Source: Ignavibacterium sp. (GTDB taxonomy: Bacteria; Bacteroidota; Ignavibacteria; Ignavibacteriales; Ignavibacteriaceae). From it: a stretch of DNA of 64,000 bases. Below, piece after piece: positions 24,435 through 33,757 of this stretch (within the stretch, counting starts at the first letter, position 1; every line of letters starts with the position of its first letter). The notes beneath the pieces are model-generated. The model was not told the DNA's origin. It ran no database searches and saw only the letters and a program-made list of their open reading frames with translations. Position numbers and translations under genes: made by a program. Where the stretch lies: assembly GCF_025998815.1 (NCBI RefSeq), contig NZ_AP026678.1, forward strand, positions 2,666,001-2,730,000. The letters are read 5' to 3'.

Positions 24435-25568
24435 ATGTGGGTGTTGTTTTTCACTTCACTCATTAATCGTTCGGGAACAATGGTTCTGCCGTTTCTTACT
24501 TTATACCTTACTAAAAAAATCGGGACTTCACCCGCTGAAGCCGGCACAGCATTACTTGTGTATGGAATTGCTGCATTCCTAGCTGCACCATTAACAGGTA
24601 GAATTGCTGACAGAGTTGGTTCTCTTAAAGTTATGAAATTTGCTTTACTTGGTTCGGGATTATTTTTTATTCTCTATTCTTTTCTTAATAATTACTATCT
24701 CATTCTCGTTGCATCTTTTTTTCTTGCTGCAATTAATGAAGCATTTCGTCCGGCAAATCTTTCATTAATTTCAGAGCTTGTAGAACCATCTCAGAGAAGA
24801 ATTGCTTTTGCTTTAAACAGATTGGCAATCAACGCCGGAATGAGTGTTGGTCCGGTAATAGGAGGATTTCTGACTCTTATTGATTTTCATTTTTTGTTCT
24901 ATGCCAACGCACTTTCATCAATTGCATCGTGGATTTATCTGAGCAGAGTTAAATGGACATCGCTTCAATCAGCTTCAAGCTCTGAGGTTCCTGAAATTGA
25001 ACCAAAAGAAAAAATCAGAATTTTTTCTGACAAACTTTTTCTATTCTTTCTTGTTGCTGTAGTTCCGGTTAATCTGGTTTTCTCTCAGCATCTCGGTGCT
25101 TTGCCTTTATATATTGTAGATGAGCTTGGTTTTTCTACTGCAGCGTTTGGACTTTTAAGTGCAATAAACACTGTAATGATAATTTTTCTTGAAGTTCCTT
25201 TAAATGATTTGCTAAGTGAAATTTCTTATAAAAAGTCTCTCGTGCTTGGTGCATTATTGGCAGCAATTGGATTCGGACTTTTTGCCGTTGCACAGACATT
25301 AATTCCATTAGTAATTGCAATTGCAGTTTTCACATTCGGAGAAATGATTTTCTTTCCCGTCACTGCAGCATATACTTCAGAAGTTGCACCAGATAACAGA
25401 AGAGGCGAGTATATGGGATATTATCAAATGACATTCAGCTTTGCCTTCTCCGCCGGTCCTTGGCTTGGAACAGTTGTATATCAGAATTTTGGTTCAATGG
25501 TTTTGTGGATTAGTTGCTTGTGTTTGGGAATTTTATCTGCACTTTTGCTCGGACTGATAAGGAAGTAA
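24435..25568 (+). CDS. MFS transporter (multidrug-efflux type)
   Basis: A 377-residue major facilitator with about 12 membrane helices. Motif A of the first half, Gly-Arg-Ile-Ala-Asp-Arg-Val-Gly-Ser-Leu-Lys, is at residues 55-65; Arg-Pro-Ala-Asn-Leu-Ser-Leu near 106 and Pro-Val-Ile-Gly-Gly-Phe-Leu near 139 (motif C region) point to a drug/H+ antiporter-like member. Substrate unknown. Translation from ATG 24435 gives a nearly complete protein, but the frame before it reads Met-Asn-Pro-TAG-Lys-Ser-Leu-Lys-Gly-Leu-Pro-His-Asp from ATG 24396, and family members commonly begin a few residues earlier, so a nonsense change (TAG 24405) may have shortened the leader. The gene stands alone between the palindrome array and a tetranucleotide repeat. 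Confidence 0.85.
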   Translation: MWVLFFTSLINRSGTMVLPFLTLYLTKKIGTSPAEAGTALLVYGIAAFLAAPLTGRIADRVGSLKVMKFALLGSGLFFILYSFLNNYYLILVASFFLAAINEAFRPANLSLISELVEPSQRRIAFALNRLAINAGMSVGPVIGGFLTLIDFHFLFYANALSSIASWIYLSRVKWTSLQSASSSEVPEIEPKEKIRIFSDKLFLFFLVAVVPVNLVFSQHLGALPLYIVDELGFSTAAFGLLSAINTVMIIFLEVPLNDLLSEISYKKSLVLGALLAAIGFGLFAVAQTLIPLVIAIAVFTFGEMIFFPVTAAYTSEVAPDNRRGEYMGYYQMTFSFAFSAGPWLGTVVYQNFGSMVLWISCLCLGILSALLLGLIRK

Positions 25569-25645
25569 GAGATTTTTCTGTTAAGACTAATTATTCATAT
25601 TAACGCCAGGTAGTAAATAGATAATATTTATTACTTCAATGAAAT

Positions 25646-25702
25646 TCATTCACCCATTCATCCATTCATCCATTCATTCATTCATCCATTCATTTATTCG
25701 TT
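25646..25702. repeat. Tetranucleotide (CATT/CATC) simple-sequence repeat
   Basis: About fourteen tandem units of CATT, CATC or CACC. Such tracts can change length by slippage. It lies about 260 bases before the start of the secreted-protein operon, too far for a direct frameshift switch but able to alter spacing upstream of the promoter. Confidence 0.75.
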
Positions 25703-25851
25703 CAATGTCGTAACATTATCGCTGAAACATTCTTTTTTAGTCGCTGAAATCTGAATTGTAATTATTACTAATTCAGTTAAAAACTTTCCTATTATTCACG
25801 AAAAATTTTCAGTTATTGTAAATAAAATTTTTGAATTTTTAGAATCTGTAT

Positions 25852-25867
25852 TGGCTAAAAAATTGTC
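25852..25867 (+). promoter_or_regulatory. Candidate sigma-54-type promoter of the secreted-protein operon
   Basis: TTGGCTAAAAAATTGT has GG and the TTG triplet with the -24/-12 spacing (10 bases between GG and GT). The -12 dinucleotide is GT instead of GC and the -24 box is TGGCTA instead of TGGCAC, so the match is partial. Two TCGCTGAAA repeats about 110 bases upstream could be activator sites. Confidence 0.3.
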
Positions 25868-25962
25868 AATTAATGAAAGTAAAATTCTGCTCTTATCAAA
25901 GCACCGGAAAGATGTACTAAAAAATTTTTATATCTGAGAGGTCAATTATCAAGAGGATGACT

Positions 25963-27468
25963 ATGAAAATATTCATCAATATAATCTTAATTTTAATGCT
26001 TTATGTTGATAGTGAAGCACAAAACTGGAAACAATTTCAGCAAAACTCAGAACATCACGGAAGAGTAACCTCACAAATACAACCACCTTATCGTGTCAGA
26101 TGGTTTTGGGTTGGAGAAAATCTTACACTTAGAAATATGAGCAGCCATCCCGGCTGGCCACACGACTTAAACTCTCGTCCTGGTTATTCATTCCCACTTC
26201 CATCGAATATCAACTTTACGATTTCTGGTAATGTTCAGGTTGTTGCAAATGATTCATTGCTGTTTTTCGGAACAATGGAAGGGGATGCTTACTTCGTCAG
26301 GATTTTTGATGGAGAGACTATCAGAAAAGTTAATCTTGGCTATCCGATTGTTTCATCGGCTGCAGTGGAGGGAAATGTTGCAGTATTTGCAAATCTTTAT
26401 GGACAAATATTTGGATTGAATATCCCGGAAGGGAATATCCTCTGGAGTTACACTTTTCCGAAAGCGATAACAATCGCTCCGGTAATAAATTCAGGAAAAG
26501 TATTTTGTGCTGATCATTCAGGTAGAGTTGTTGCTCTTGATTTGCAAAGTGGTTTGCCTTTGTGGACAATCGAGTTGGGTTATCCGGTTCAATCAACTCC
26601 GGCAGCTAATCAAAATTATCTTGTAGTTTGTTCTGAAGATATGAATGTGCATTTAATTGATCACAATTCCGGTTTGAAACTGAATTCACAAAGAGTTTAC
26701 GGACAATCATTCAGGGATACGCATCCGGTAATTTTCAACGACAGGGTTTATGTAACCGCAGTACCGGCTGCAATGTTTGGCAGCGAGTGGATGATGGAAG
26801 AAGTAATGGCAGGTTCAAATTCTTTTCAGGATGAAGAAACAAAAATTCTTAACTGGTTAGAAGGAAATAGTCCGTATCCTTTTGCTTCCCCAGATTGGAG
26901 AACAAAATATGTTTTTAATCTTCCACAGCTTGAACAACCATTTCAGGTTGCTTCAGGACCTAATGACGGATGTGGCTCACCACCACCTTCAATGGTTGTT
27001 GATAATCAGGGCAGAGTTCTGAGCTGGTTTAAAACCAGATTTCCAACTTTAACAAATCCGACAGTTGGTTTTGGTTCAGCTTATGGAATGGATTTGATGT
27101 CAATTGATCCGAATGATGGTAAACGTGTAAGAATAAATCTTGGAACTTATGCAGGAATGTGGATGCTTGAATCAGATAATCTATATGCACTTTCAATTTC
27201 AGGAAATCAAATCTGGATGCGGCAGAATTTTCGTGGTACACAAATGATTAATCTTTCAAACGCAAATCATGTTTATGTTCAGGTCGAAGCTCAAATCCGC
27301 GACGGAGGCAATTTTACTGGTTCAGATATTTCTTATGTTGCTGATGAGAGTAGTTTACCTCAAAATCCACAGACTCATTGGCAGGGCAGAATCGCTCCTT
27401 CATTTGCCGGCGGATATATCTTTATTGTAGAACCTTACGGCATAGTTTGCATAGAAAGAAAACCATAA
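25963..27468 (+). CDS. Secreted PQQ-like beta-propeller repeat protein
   Basis: A 501-residue exported protein. ATG 25963 is chosen over ATG 25957 because AAGAGG lies 6 bases before the former and touches the latter. Signal peptide about 1-19 (cleaved near Ser-Glu-Ala-Gln). Residues about 20-260 hold PQQ/Trp-docking-type repeats: Trp-Lys-Gln-Phe-Gln-Gln-Asn opening, then blades such as Leu-Phe-Phe-Gly-Thr-Met-Glu-Gly-Asp-Ala-Tyr, Val-Phe-Cys-Ala-Asp-His-Ser-Gly-Arg-Val-Val-Ala-Leu-Asp, and Leu-Val-Val-Cys-Ser-Glu-Asp-Met-Asn-Val-His. No quinoprotein dehydrogenase catalytic residues could be named, so a binding or scaffold role is more likely. First gene of a three-gene operon with two type IX-sorted proteins. 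Confidence 0.8.
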   Translation: MKIFINIILILMLYVDSEAQNWKQFQQNSEHHGRVTSQIQPPYRVRWFWVGENLTLRNMSSHPGWPHDLNSRPGYSFPLPSNINFTISGNVQVVANDSLLFFGTMEGDAYFVRIFDGETIRKVNLGYPIVSSAAVEGNVAVFANLYGQIFGLNIPEGNILWSYTFPKAITIAPVINSGKVFCADHSGRVVALDLQSGLPLWTIELGYPVQSTPAANQNYLVVCSEDMNVHLIDHNSGLKLNSQRVYGQSFRDTHPVIFNDRVYVTAVPAAMFGSEWMMEEVMAGSNSFQDEETKILNWLEGNSPYPFASPDWRTKYVFNLPQLEQPFQVASGPNDGCGSPPPSMVVDNQGRVLSWFKTRFPTLTNPTVGFGSAYGMDLMSIDPNDGKRVRINLGTYAGMWMLESDNLYALSISGNQIWMRQNFRGTQMINLSNANHVYVQVEAQIRDGGNFTGSDISYVADESSLPQNPQTHWQGRIAPSFAGGYIFIVEPYGIVCIERKP

Positions 27469-27478
27469 GGAGTTTGAT

Positions 27479-29272
27479 ATGAAAAGCAGGATAGTTTTAA
27501 TAATAGTTTTTATCTCGATTTCAATATTTGCCCAGAACAGAGCAAAGTATATCTGGGAAACACCTGTTACCTATAATGTGAATGCACCTTCTGAAATGAT
27601 AAACGAACTTCGCAAGGAAGTTGATACGCTTCTGAGATACAATGCTCTGGCACCACTTCGGGTTTATTTTGGAGATATAATCTGGGAAACATATTTCAGT
27701 TATCTCGAACCAGCAAGAGTAATAACAACACTTGCCAAAGCATATAAACACCTAACTCCTGCTCAGAGGCAGCAAGTAGGAAATTATATCCGGCAGGAAC
27801 TATCAAATCCAATCTCAACTCCGTGGGGACGTAATGATCCTATTCTTAGCAGAACAGAAGGAAAGCGAAGAGAATATCATCAGCTTGACCAAATTTGGGG
27901 ATATGATAATATGTCTTCGCTGGACAACAGACCGGTTTTACATGTTCTTTATGGCATATGGCTTTATGCGTATAACTCAAAAGATTTTGCAATTATTCAG
28001 GAAAATTGGAGTAACATAAAGCAGTATTATAATCAGCACAGTAATCGGGAATTAAATTTACTGAGTGGATTAAGTGCTGCAGTTGCAGTAGCAAGAATGG
28101 CTCAGATAATGAATGATAACCAAATGCTTCAGACAGTTACAAATCATATAAATAGTTATCTGACATTTACAGGACTTATTCAATCATCAATGAATTTTGC
28201 TTATAATGGGTTCAGTGGTTGGGATGCGCCTTATCCTTATGATACGGACAGAGCAAGAGATTTAATTTTTATGGGCTGGATTTATCTGAACATCTCGCCA
28301 GAAATATGCAGATTTCTTGACGACTTTTATCAGCAACAAGTTCTTCAGCATCATCAAAACGAAATAAATAAATTTCCATTATGGTGGGTTAGATCTGTTC
28401 CTTACTGGTCAAGATGGACAGGAGATGAATCTGTCGGTTTACCATCAGAAGTTTGTGGAATGGCTTCACCAATTGAAAGATGGATAGTTAAAAGAAATGC
28501 AAATCAGTTTTCACTTTACACCAGAAGTGCTCCATATTGTATTGGTGATTCTCACTGGCTCGAAATGCTTGTTGATGCAATTGAGCTTTATGGACAAACT
28601 GATTGGGTTGATGTTAGAAGTTTTAACGATTCAATTCCACCTTCTGCAATTACTGACTTGAGAGTTGAATATATTGATTCAACAGGATATCTGATCTGGA
28701 CCACTCCTTCGGATAATGGATTGCTGGGAAGACCATTTAATTATTATTTCAAATATTCCAATTCACCAATAAACAATAGTCAGTGGAATCAGTATCCTGA
28801 AATTCCATTTAATAAATCTGTTAAAGCTGCCGGCGAAGTTGATACTTTAAGAATCCCTGCTCTGGGCAATGATTCTGTTTATTATATAGCGGTAAAATCA
28901 TCTGACGATTTTGGTAATATATCAGAGATTTCTAATCAGGTTCAGTTCAACACAACACTTGTAGGCATTGATGATAAATATATCCCGAAAGAATTTTTTG
29001 TATATCCTGTTTACCCTAATCCATTTAATCCGCAAACTATCATTCGAATTACAGTGCCTGAAATTTCGAAAGTTAGTTTGAAAGTATATTCTGTTGTTGG
29101 CGAACTTGTTGACACTATATCTGAAGAGAAAATAATTACTGCAGGTGAGTACTCATTCAAATGGTCACCAAAGAATATTTCTTCTGGGGTTTATTTGATT
29201 GCAATTTATTCTGAAAATCTGAACTCAGGAAAAACTATAACCAAAACAATTAAGTCAGTTTTGTTAAAATGA
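27479..29272 (+). CDS. Secreted alpha-helical protein with fibronectin-like and type IX sorting domains
   Basis: A 597-residue protein. Signal peptide 1-18 (ending Ile-Phe-Ala-Gln). Residues about 25-380 are helical with repeated Trp-rich turns (for example Trp-Gly-Arg-Asn-Asp-Pro, Trp-Gly-Tyr-Asp-Asn, Asn-Gly-Phe-Ser-Gly-Trp-Asp-Ala-Pro-Tyr), which suggests an alpha/alpha-barrel as in lyases or glycoside hydrolases, though no family was recognised. About 390-500 is a fibronectin-III-like segment beginning Pro-Pro-Ser-Ala-Ile-Thr-Asp-Leu. The C-terminal 85 residues are a type IX secretion sorting domain (Val-Tyr-Pro-Asn-Pro-Phe-Asn-Pro-like Val-Tyr-Pro-Val-Tyr-Pro-Asn-Pro, then Gly-Val-Tyr-Leu-Ile). 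The stop overlaps the next start by 4 bases. Probably cell-surface polysaccharide work, by context. Confidence 0.75.
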   Translation: MKSRIVLIIVFISISIFAQNRAKYIWETPVTYNVNAPSEMINELRKEVDTLLRYNALAPLRVYFGDIIWETYFSYLEPARVITTLAKAYKHLTPAQRQQVGNYIRQELSNPISTPWGRNDPILSRTEGKRREYHQLDQIWGYDNMSSLDNRPVLHVLYGIWLYAYNSKDFAIIQENWSNIKQYYNQHSNRELNLLSGLSAAVAVARMAQIMNDNQMLQTVTNHINSYLTFTGLIQSSMNFAYNGFSGWDAPYPYDTDRARDLIFMGWIYLNISPEICRFLDDFYQQQVLQHHQNEINKFPLWWVRSVPYWSRWTGDESVGLPSEVCGMASPIERWIVKRNANQFSLYTRSAPYCIGDSHWLEMLVDAIELYGQTDWVDVRSFNDSIPPSAITDLRVEYIDSTGYLIWTTPSDNGLLGRPFNYYFKYSNSPINNSQWNQYPEIPFNKSVKAAGEVDTLRIPALGNDSVYYIAVKSSDDFGNISEISNQVQFNTTLVGIDDKYIPKEFFVYPVYPNPFNPQTIIRITVPEISKVSLKVYSVVGELVDTISEEKIITAGEYSFKWSPKNISSGVYLIAIYSENLNSGKTITKTIKSVLLK

Positions 29273-32200
29273 AAAGCATAACCAAGATATTTTTAGTTGT
29301 AATATCAATTGTCATCTCAGTATTACCACAAACACCACCGCAAAATCTTCTGGTTAATGGCGGATTTGAAAATGGTTTTAATGGTTGGAGTTCATCGGCA
29401 ATACTTGATGGTTCAATAAAATATTCAGGTAACTATTCAGCAAGATTTACCAATGCACAGGGAATGATTGACCAAATAATAAATGTTCAGCAGAACACCG
29501 AGTACAAAGTTACATTCTGGATTTATCTGCAAAATAATTTTACCGGAAGTGATTGGGGTGGAGCGTTATGTGAAGTTCTTGACAATAATTGGAATTCACT
29601 CGGTAGCTCAATTTTCATTTCCCCGGAAAACAGACCAAGAAATCAGTGGATACAATTTGCAATTCACTTTAATTCGGGACCTTCATCTTTGGTTAGATTG
29701 CAGATAGGATTTTTTGGTGGTAATGGATGGAATGCTTCTTTCAACATTGATGAAGTAAAGCTGTTTGTAAAGAATCAAACTAATCTCAATCCGGTACTAA
29801 CAAACTTTTCAGTTAGTCCAAATTCCGGAAGTGCACCTCTGACTGTTAATATGAGCATTGCAGGTTATGATATTGATGGCGTAGTTGAAGGATTTTATTT
29901 CCAGACAAGCGATGGATCTTTTTACGAAGGTGAACAAGCAACACATATTTTCTATTCGCCGGGAAATCATTCTATAACAGGATTTCTGAGAGATGATGAT
30001 GGAGGAATTGTATCTGCAACAGAATATGTTACTGTATCAGGTTCGCAAAACTTTGTCATTCAGCTTACCTCCCCATTTCAGGGAGATTATTTTGAAACTG
30101 ACCAACCTTCCTTGAATATTCAGGGGACACTCTCTTCTCCACCGAATGAATTTCTCTGGTTCAATGAAAAAAATCATCAAAGCGGGAATCCATTACTCAA
30201 CGGAAATAATTTTTCTTTTAATCTTCCTCTAAGATTTGGTAAGAATGAAATCATTCTACAAGCAAAGCTTCCGAATAATATTTTTTATAAAAAAGAATTT
30301 ACCGTTTACAGAAAACCAGCAAATTATGACGGACCAATTCTCGGCAATGTAATCTTCTCATCAAATCAGGTTGGAACTTTTGAGAAGCTGGAAATAGAAT
30401 TTGATTTGAATTCCGTGGCAGATAATTATTGGTTCCCTTACGAAGAAAATCTACCTTCGAATCTGAATACAGGAAAAGGTGTAACAGTTGATTGTATTTT
30501 TACAAAAGGCAATAAAGTAATCACATTTCCTGCATTCTATGATATGCCTTATCAAAGATTTAACAATTATCTTCTTCCTACCGGAAGATATGTCTGGAAA
30601 GTAAGAGCTTCTTTCGATGAACCGGGACAATATTCTGTTACTCTGGTTGCAACTGACAGTTTGGGGACAAAAACTTATTCGCTTGGAAATATCAATGTAG
30701 TTCAATCTGAAAACAAAGGATATCTTAAAGTAAGTGAACAGAATAATAAATATTTTGAATATTCAACGGGCTCTTCATTTCTTGGATTGGGTTTTAATGA
30801 TGGAACCGATACTCCTCAGAAAATGGATTTCAAAGTAAATACATACTCACAAAACGGAATTAATCTTTTGCGAATCTGGTTAAGCTCTATTTCTCAATTT
30901 TCTGATCCCTGGTGTGCCTGGACTTCTCATCATCAGATGACAAACAATGGTTATATGAATCCACCGTTGTACCGATTCAACAGAAGATACAAGAATGGTG
31001 ATTTTAGTATTCGTATTGCATCACCGGCGATTAATGATCTGAATACTCCAGCAGTTTTCAGAGGTTTTTATGATGGTGGAACGAACATTAAACCAAATAC
31101 CAATTACAGAATTACAATTAGATATAAACTTGAAAATGTTGTTGGGAATAATGGAGGATTCTCGCTTAAAATTTCCGGCTGGGCAGGAACTGATATTGTT
31201 AATTTAAATGTTGGCAACAGAGTATATGGACCTGTTAAAGGATCAACAGACTGGATAATCGGAGTTGCAAACTATACTTCTTCAGGTAATGAAACTGAAT
31301 TGCCATTTCTCTATGCAGTGCTTGAAGGCGATGTAACTGGTGAAGCTTATATTGATATGATTCTTTTGCAGGAAGTTTTTCCTGATGGCAGTCTTTCAGA
31401 AAATATTATGAGTAAATGGAGTGCTAATCCTCATTACTACCTCGACCCTATTAAACCAAGATACTTTGATTACTTTGTTGACAAAGCGACAAATAAAAAT
31501 GTCCATTTCAAAGTTGTGATATTCGAAAAAGACGACTATATACTCAATCATATAGATCCAGGTGGATATCCGAGCAACTACAACGGAAGTTTTGATGCGC
31601 CTGCTGGAAGCAAACTCAGAAGACTTTACGAATATTATTGGCGAAACATTATCGCTCGTTGGGGTTATTCTGATGCAATCCATTCTTTTGAGCTTGTTAA
31701 CGAAGGTGCACCAGGAAGTTATTTTGAGCTTGTCAATGATTTTTCTGATTACTTCAATACTCATTCACCTTATCAGAAATTAACCACAACTTCATTTTGG
31801 GCAATGTGGGTTCCGGAATACTGGAGTTCATCAAACAGTGATTACGGAGATGTTCACGCTTATGCAATGACAACAGGATTTTTAAATAATGGCACATTTG
31901 CGGGACAAACTTATAACCGTGAGCAGATGAAAAATGATCCTGCTGCACTTGCTTACATTTATTCAAAACATATTGGAAATGATCCACTCAGAAATAAACC
32001 AGTAATTATAGGCGAAACAGATTTTGATATGCCGGGAGACCAGGCACCCGATCCTGATCTTGCACTTGATACTCAAGGAATTTGGTTAAGGGGTTATTTG
32101 TGGGGACATCTGAATGATGGCGGAGTTAGTGGATTATTCTGGAATCCTGACAATTTAAGAAACAACAACTTATACCACGTCTATAAACCTGTTTCAACAT

Positions 32201-32853
32201 TCTTCAAAAAAATTCCGTTTAACAGATATCACTTTAAAGATGCTGATGTTCAGATTTCTAATGCTGATGTTCGTGGATGGGGAATTGCAGAAGAAAGTGG
32301 AAATCAGGTTTACTATTATTCATCTCATAAAAATTTTTATTGGAGATATGTTCTCAACAACGGAATGCCTGCGCAACAGATAAGTAATTACATTATCAGA
32401 AAATTAATTCCCGGCAATTACCGTGTTATTATTTACAATACAAATACAGGCGATGAACTTCAGAGCTTTAACCAGGTTGTTGGAAGTGATAGCACATTAA
32501 CACTTAATTCGTTAACAGTAAATCCTGATATCGCTTTTTCAATAGTAAATAGAGACTTGGTTTCTGTTGAAGAGGGAAATGATATTCCAACTAACTTTGA
32601 AGTTTTTCAAAATTATCCAAATCCTTTTAACAATCAGACAAAACTTCAATTCAATCTTCCTTATAGCGGAGATGTTACTATCGAAGTATTCGATATACTT
32701 GGTAATAGAGTTAAATACGATGAGTTAAAAAATCTTTCAGCAGGAAAAAATTATTATAAATTTACATCTGATAATTTAAGCTCCGGAGTTTATCTGGTTT
32801 CAGTAAGCTATACTAATTCAAGAGTAGTAAAAAAAATTATGTTACTGAAGTAA
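29269..32853 (+). CDS. Large secreted glycoside-hydrolase-like protein (CBM, PKD, clan-A-type barrel, type IX sorting)
   Basis: A 1194-residue exported protein. Signal peptide 1-20. Residues 25-170: carbohydrate-binding-like beta-sandwich (Leu-Leu-Val-Asn-Gly-Gly-Phe-Glu-Asn-Gly ... Asn-Ile-Asp-Glu-Val). About 174-256: PKD domain (Ser-Gly-Ser-Ala-Pro-Leu-Thr-Val, Asp-Asp-Asp-Gly-Gly). 260-480: two more beta domains. About 495-985: a TIM-barrel-like region interrupted near 565-705 by a second carbohydrate-binding-like insert; Glu812 in Leu-Val-Asn-Glu-Gly and Glu916 in Ile-Ile-Gly-Glu-Thr are placed like the acid/base and nucleophile of clan GH-A enzymes. 1105-1194: type IX sorting domain with Tyr-Pro-Asn-Pro-Phe-Asn. 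It is translationally coupled to the previous gene. Substrate not predictable; cellulose- or mannan-like glycans are possible. Confidence 0.78.
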   Translation: MKSITKIFLVVISIVISVLPQTPPQNLLVNGGFENGFNGWSSSAILDGSIKYSGNYSARFTNAQGMIDQIINVQQNTEYKVTFWIYLQNNFTGSDWGGALCEVLDNNWNSLGSSIFISPENRPRNQWIQFAIHFNSGPSSLVRLQIGFFGGNGWNASFNIDEVKLFVKNQTNLNPVLTNFSVSPNSGSAPLTVNMSIAGYDIDGVVEGFYFQTSDGSFYEGEQATHIFYSPGNHSITGFLRDDDGGIVSATEYVTVSGSQNFVIQLTSPFQGDYFETDQPSLNIQGTLSSPPNEFLWFNEKNHQSGNPLLNGNNFSFNLPLRFGKNEIILQAKLPNNIFYKKEFTVYRKPANYDGPILGNVIFSSNQVGTFEKLEIEFDLNSVADNYWFPYEENLPSNLNTGKGVTVDCIFTKGNKVITFPAFYDMPYQRFNNYLLPTGRYVWKVRASFDEPGQYSVTLVATDSLGTKTYSLGNINVVQSENKGYLKVSEQNNKYFEYSTGSSFLGLGFNDGTDTPQKMDFKVNTYSQNGINLLRIWLSSISQFSDPWCAWTSHHQMTNNGYMNPPLYRFNRRYKNGDFSIRIASPAINDLNTPAVFRGFYDGGTNIKPNTNYRITIRYKLENVVGNNGGFSLKISGWAGTDIVNLNVGNRVYGPVKGSTDWIIGVANYTSSGNETELPFLYAVLEGDVTGEAYIDMILLQEVFPDGSLSENIMSKWSANPHYYLDPIKPRYFDYFVDKATNKNVHFKVVIFEKDDYILNHIDPGGYPSNYNGSFDAPAGSKLRRLYEYYWRNIIARWGYSDAIHSFELVNEGAPGSYFELVNDFSDYFNTHSPYQKLTTTSFWAMWVPEYWSSSNSDYGDVHAYAMTTGFLNNGTFAGQTYNREQMKNDPAALAYIYSKHIGNDPLRNKPVIIGETDFDMPGDQAPDPDLALDTQGIWLRGYLWGHLNDGGVSGLFWNPDNLRNNNLYHVYKPVSTFFKKIPFNRYHFKDADVQISNADVRGWGIAEESGNQVYYYSSHKNFYWRYVLNNGMPAQQISNYIIRKLIPGNYRVIIYNTNTGDELQSFNQVVGSDSTLTLNSLTVNPDIAFSIVNRDLVSVEEGNDIPTNFEVFQNYPNPFNNQTKLQFNLPYSGDVTIEVFDILGNRVKYDELKNLSAGKNYYKFTSDNLSSGVYLVSVSYTNSRVVKKIMLLK

Positions 32854-33370
32854 GGAAGTTATTTATCCAAAGAAATTAATTGATTGAAGTGATAATTGAT
32901 TTTATTTCCCGAAATTTAGTATAAAGAATTTTTTGCCGAACATACTCTATACATCTAGCAAACAAAAATTCTCTTATATTCGAATATTAAACTTCACTTA
33001 CCAAAGTCAGACAATCATTCAACTTTACCTACCGAAGGTAGGCATTCATTTTATCTACCGAAGTTAGGCATTCACTTACTAAATTCATGTTCTTATCCGG
33101 AACTGTTAATCCTGTCCGATTAAACTTCATCATTTCGCATTTAGCAATATCTGATATTTGTTATGACTTCTTTGAGTTTGAGAAATAAAACTTCTTACTA
33201 ATAAGAAAAAATAATTGGCTCTGCATTTCTATCTGTCACTATTTGCGTTAAAATAATTTTTTACTGAGGAGTAAAGTGGCATTTAACATGCCTTTGCAGT
33301 TGTGCTTAAAAGCGAGTTGATAAAAGTAAATAATTTCTATCTATCCACTTTACACATAGGGGAATTACTT
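32854..33370. other. Non-coding region with CTACCGAAGG-type repeats before the hydrogenase module
   Basis: About 500 bases without a gene. Between 33,015 and 33,080 are three successive CTACCGAAGGTAGGCATTCA-like units, the same module that ends each unit of the 23-24 kb array. A GGCAT-TTAAC-ATGCC dyad lies at about 33278-33293, some 80 bases before the response-regulator start, where it could be an operator. Confidence 0.65.
33015..33085. repeat. CTACCGAAGGTAGG repeat cluster
   Basis: Direct copies of a palindrome-plus-GGCATTCA module (CTACCGAAGGTAGG, CTACCGAAGTTAGG) in a short run, matching modules at 23560, 23850, 24150, 24255 and 24280. Confidence 0.7.
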
Positions 33371-33751
33371 ATGGCTAAAATAGCTATCATAGATGATGAT
33401 CCTGATATCCTTGATGCAAGCAGTCTTGTTCTGCAATCAAAAGGATATGAAGTAATCACAGCCACAAATCCTGATGATGGTTACAAAATAATCAAAGAGC
33501 AAAATCCCGATCTCATCATTCTTGATGTAATGATGAACGAACCTGATGATGGTTTTTTCCTTGCTCAAAAATTAAGGAGAGAAAAATTAGAAACTCCGAT
33601 TATAATGTACACATCCGTTTCAAAAACTTTGGGATTGGAATTTGCTGCCGGTGAAATGATTCCTGTTGATGATTTTGTTGAGAAACCTATCTCTCCTGAG
33701 ACTTTAATTGACAAAGTTGAAAAACTATTAGCAATTCAATCAAAGGAGTAG
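33371..33751 (+). CDS. Single-domain response regulator upstream of the hydrogenase genes
   Basis: A 126-residue receiver with no output domain. Acidic pocket Asp8-Asp9-Asp10, phosphoacceptor Asp52 in Ile-Leu-Asp-Val, Thr/Ser in Tyr-Thr-Ser near 84, and Lys in Val-Glu-Lys-Pro-Ile near 106. ATG 33371 follows GGGGAAT; the frame is open further up (GTG 33302) without receiver homology. It ends 6 bases before hydC, with an AAAGGAG ribosome site overlapping the end, so it is co-transcribed with the hydrogenase. A soluble, outputless receiver may work by protein contact; the orphan sensor kinase at 38,175 is the nearest candidate partner. Confidence 0.88.
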   Translation: MAKIAIIDDDPDILDASSLVLQSKGYEVITATNPDDGYKIIKEQNPDLIILDVMMNEPDDGFFLAQKLRREKLETPIIMYTSVSKTLGLEFAAGEMIPVDDFVEKPISPETLIDKVEKLLAIQSKE

Positions 33752-33757
33752 AGTGAA

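Larger units (their letters stand above)
25569..25962. other. Non-coding region with a tetranucleotide tract and promoter-proximal dyads
   Basis: About 390 bases with no gene. It contains a CATT-type simple repeat (25646-25702), a pair of TCGCTGAAA direct repeats (about 25730-25748), and a candidate sigma-54 promoter (25852-25867) before the secreted-protein operon. Confidence 0.6.

Noticed and set aside
33278-33302. A sigma-54 promoter before the hydrogenase operon (TGGCAT...TTTGCA)
   Set aside because: The two boxes are 5 bases too far apart; the GGCAT-TTAAC-ATGCC dyad is better read as a possible operator.
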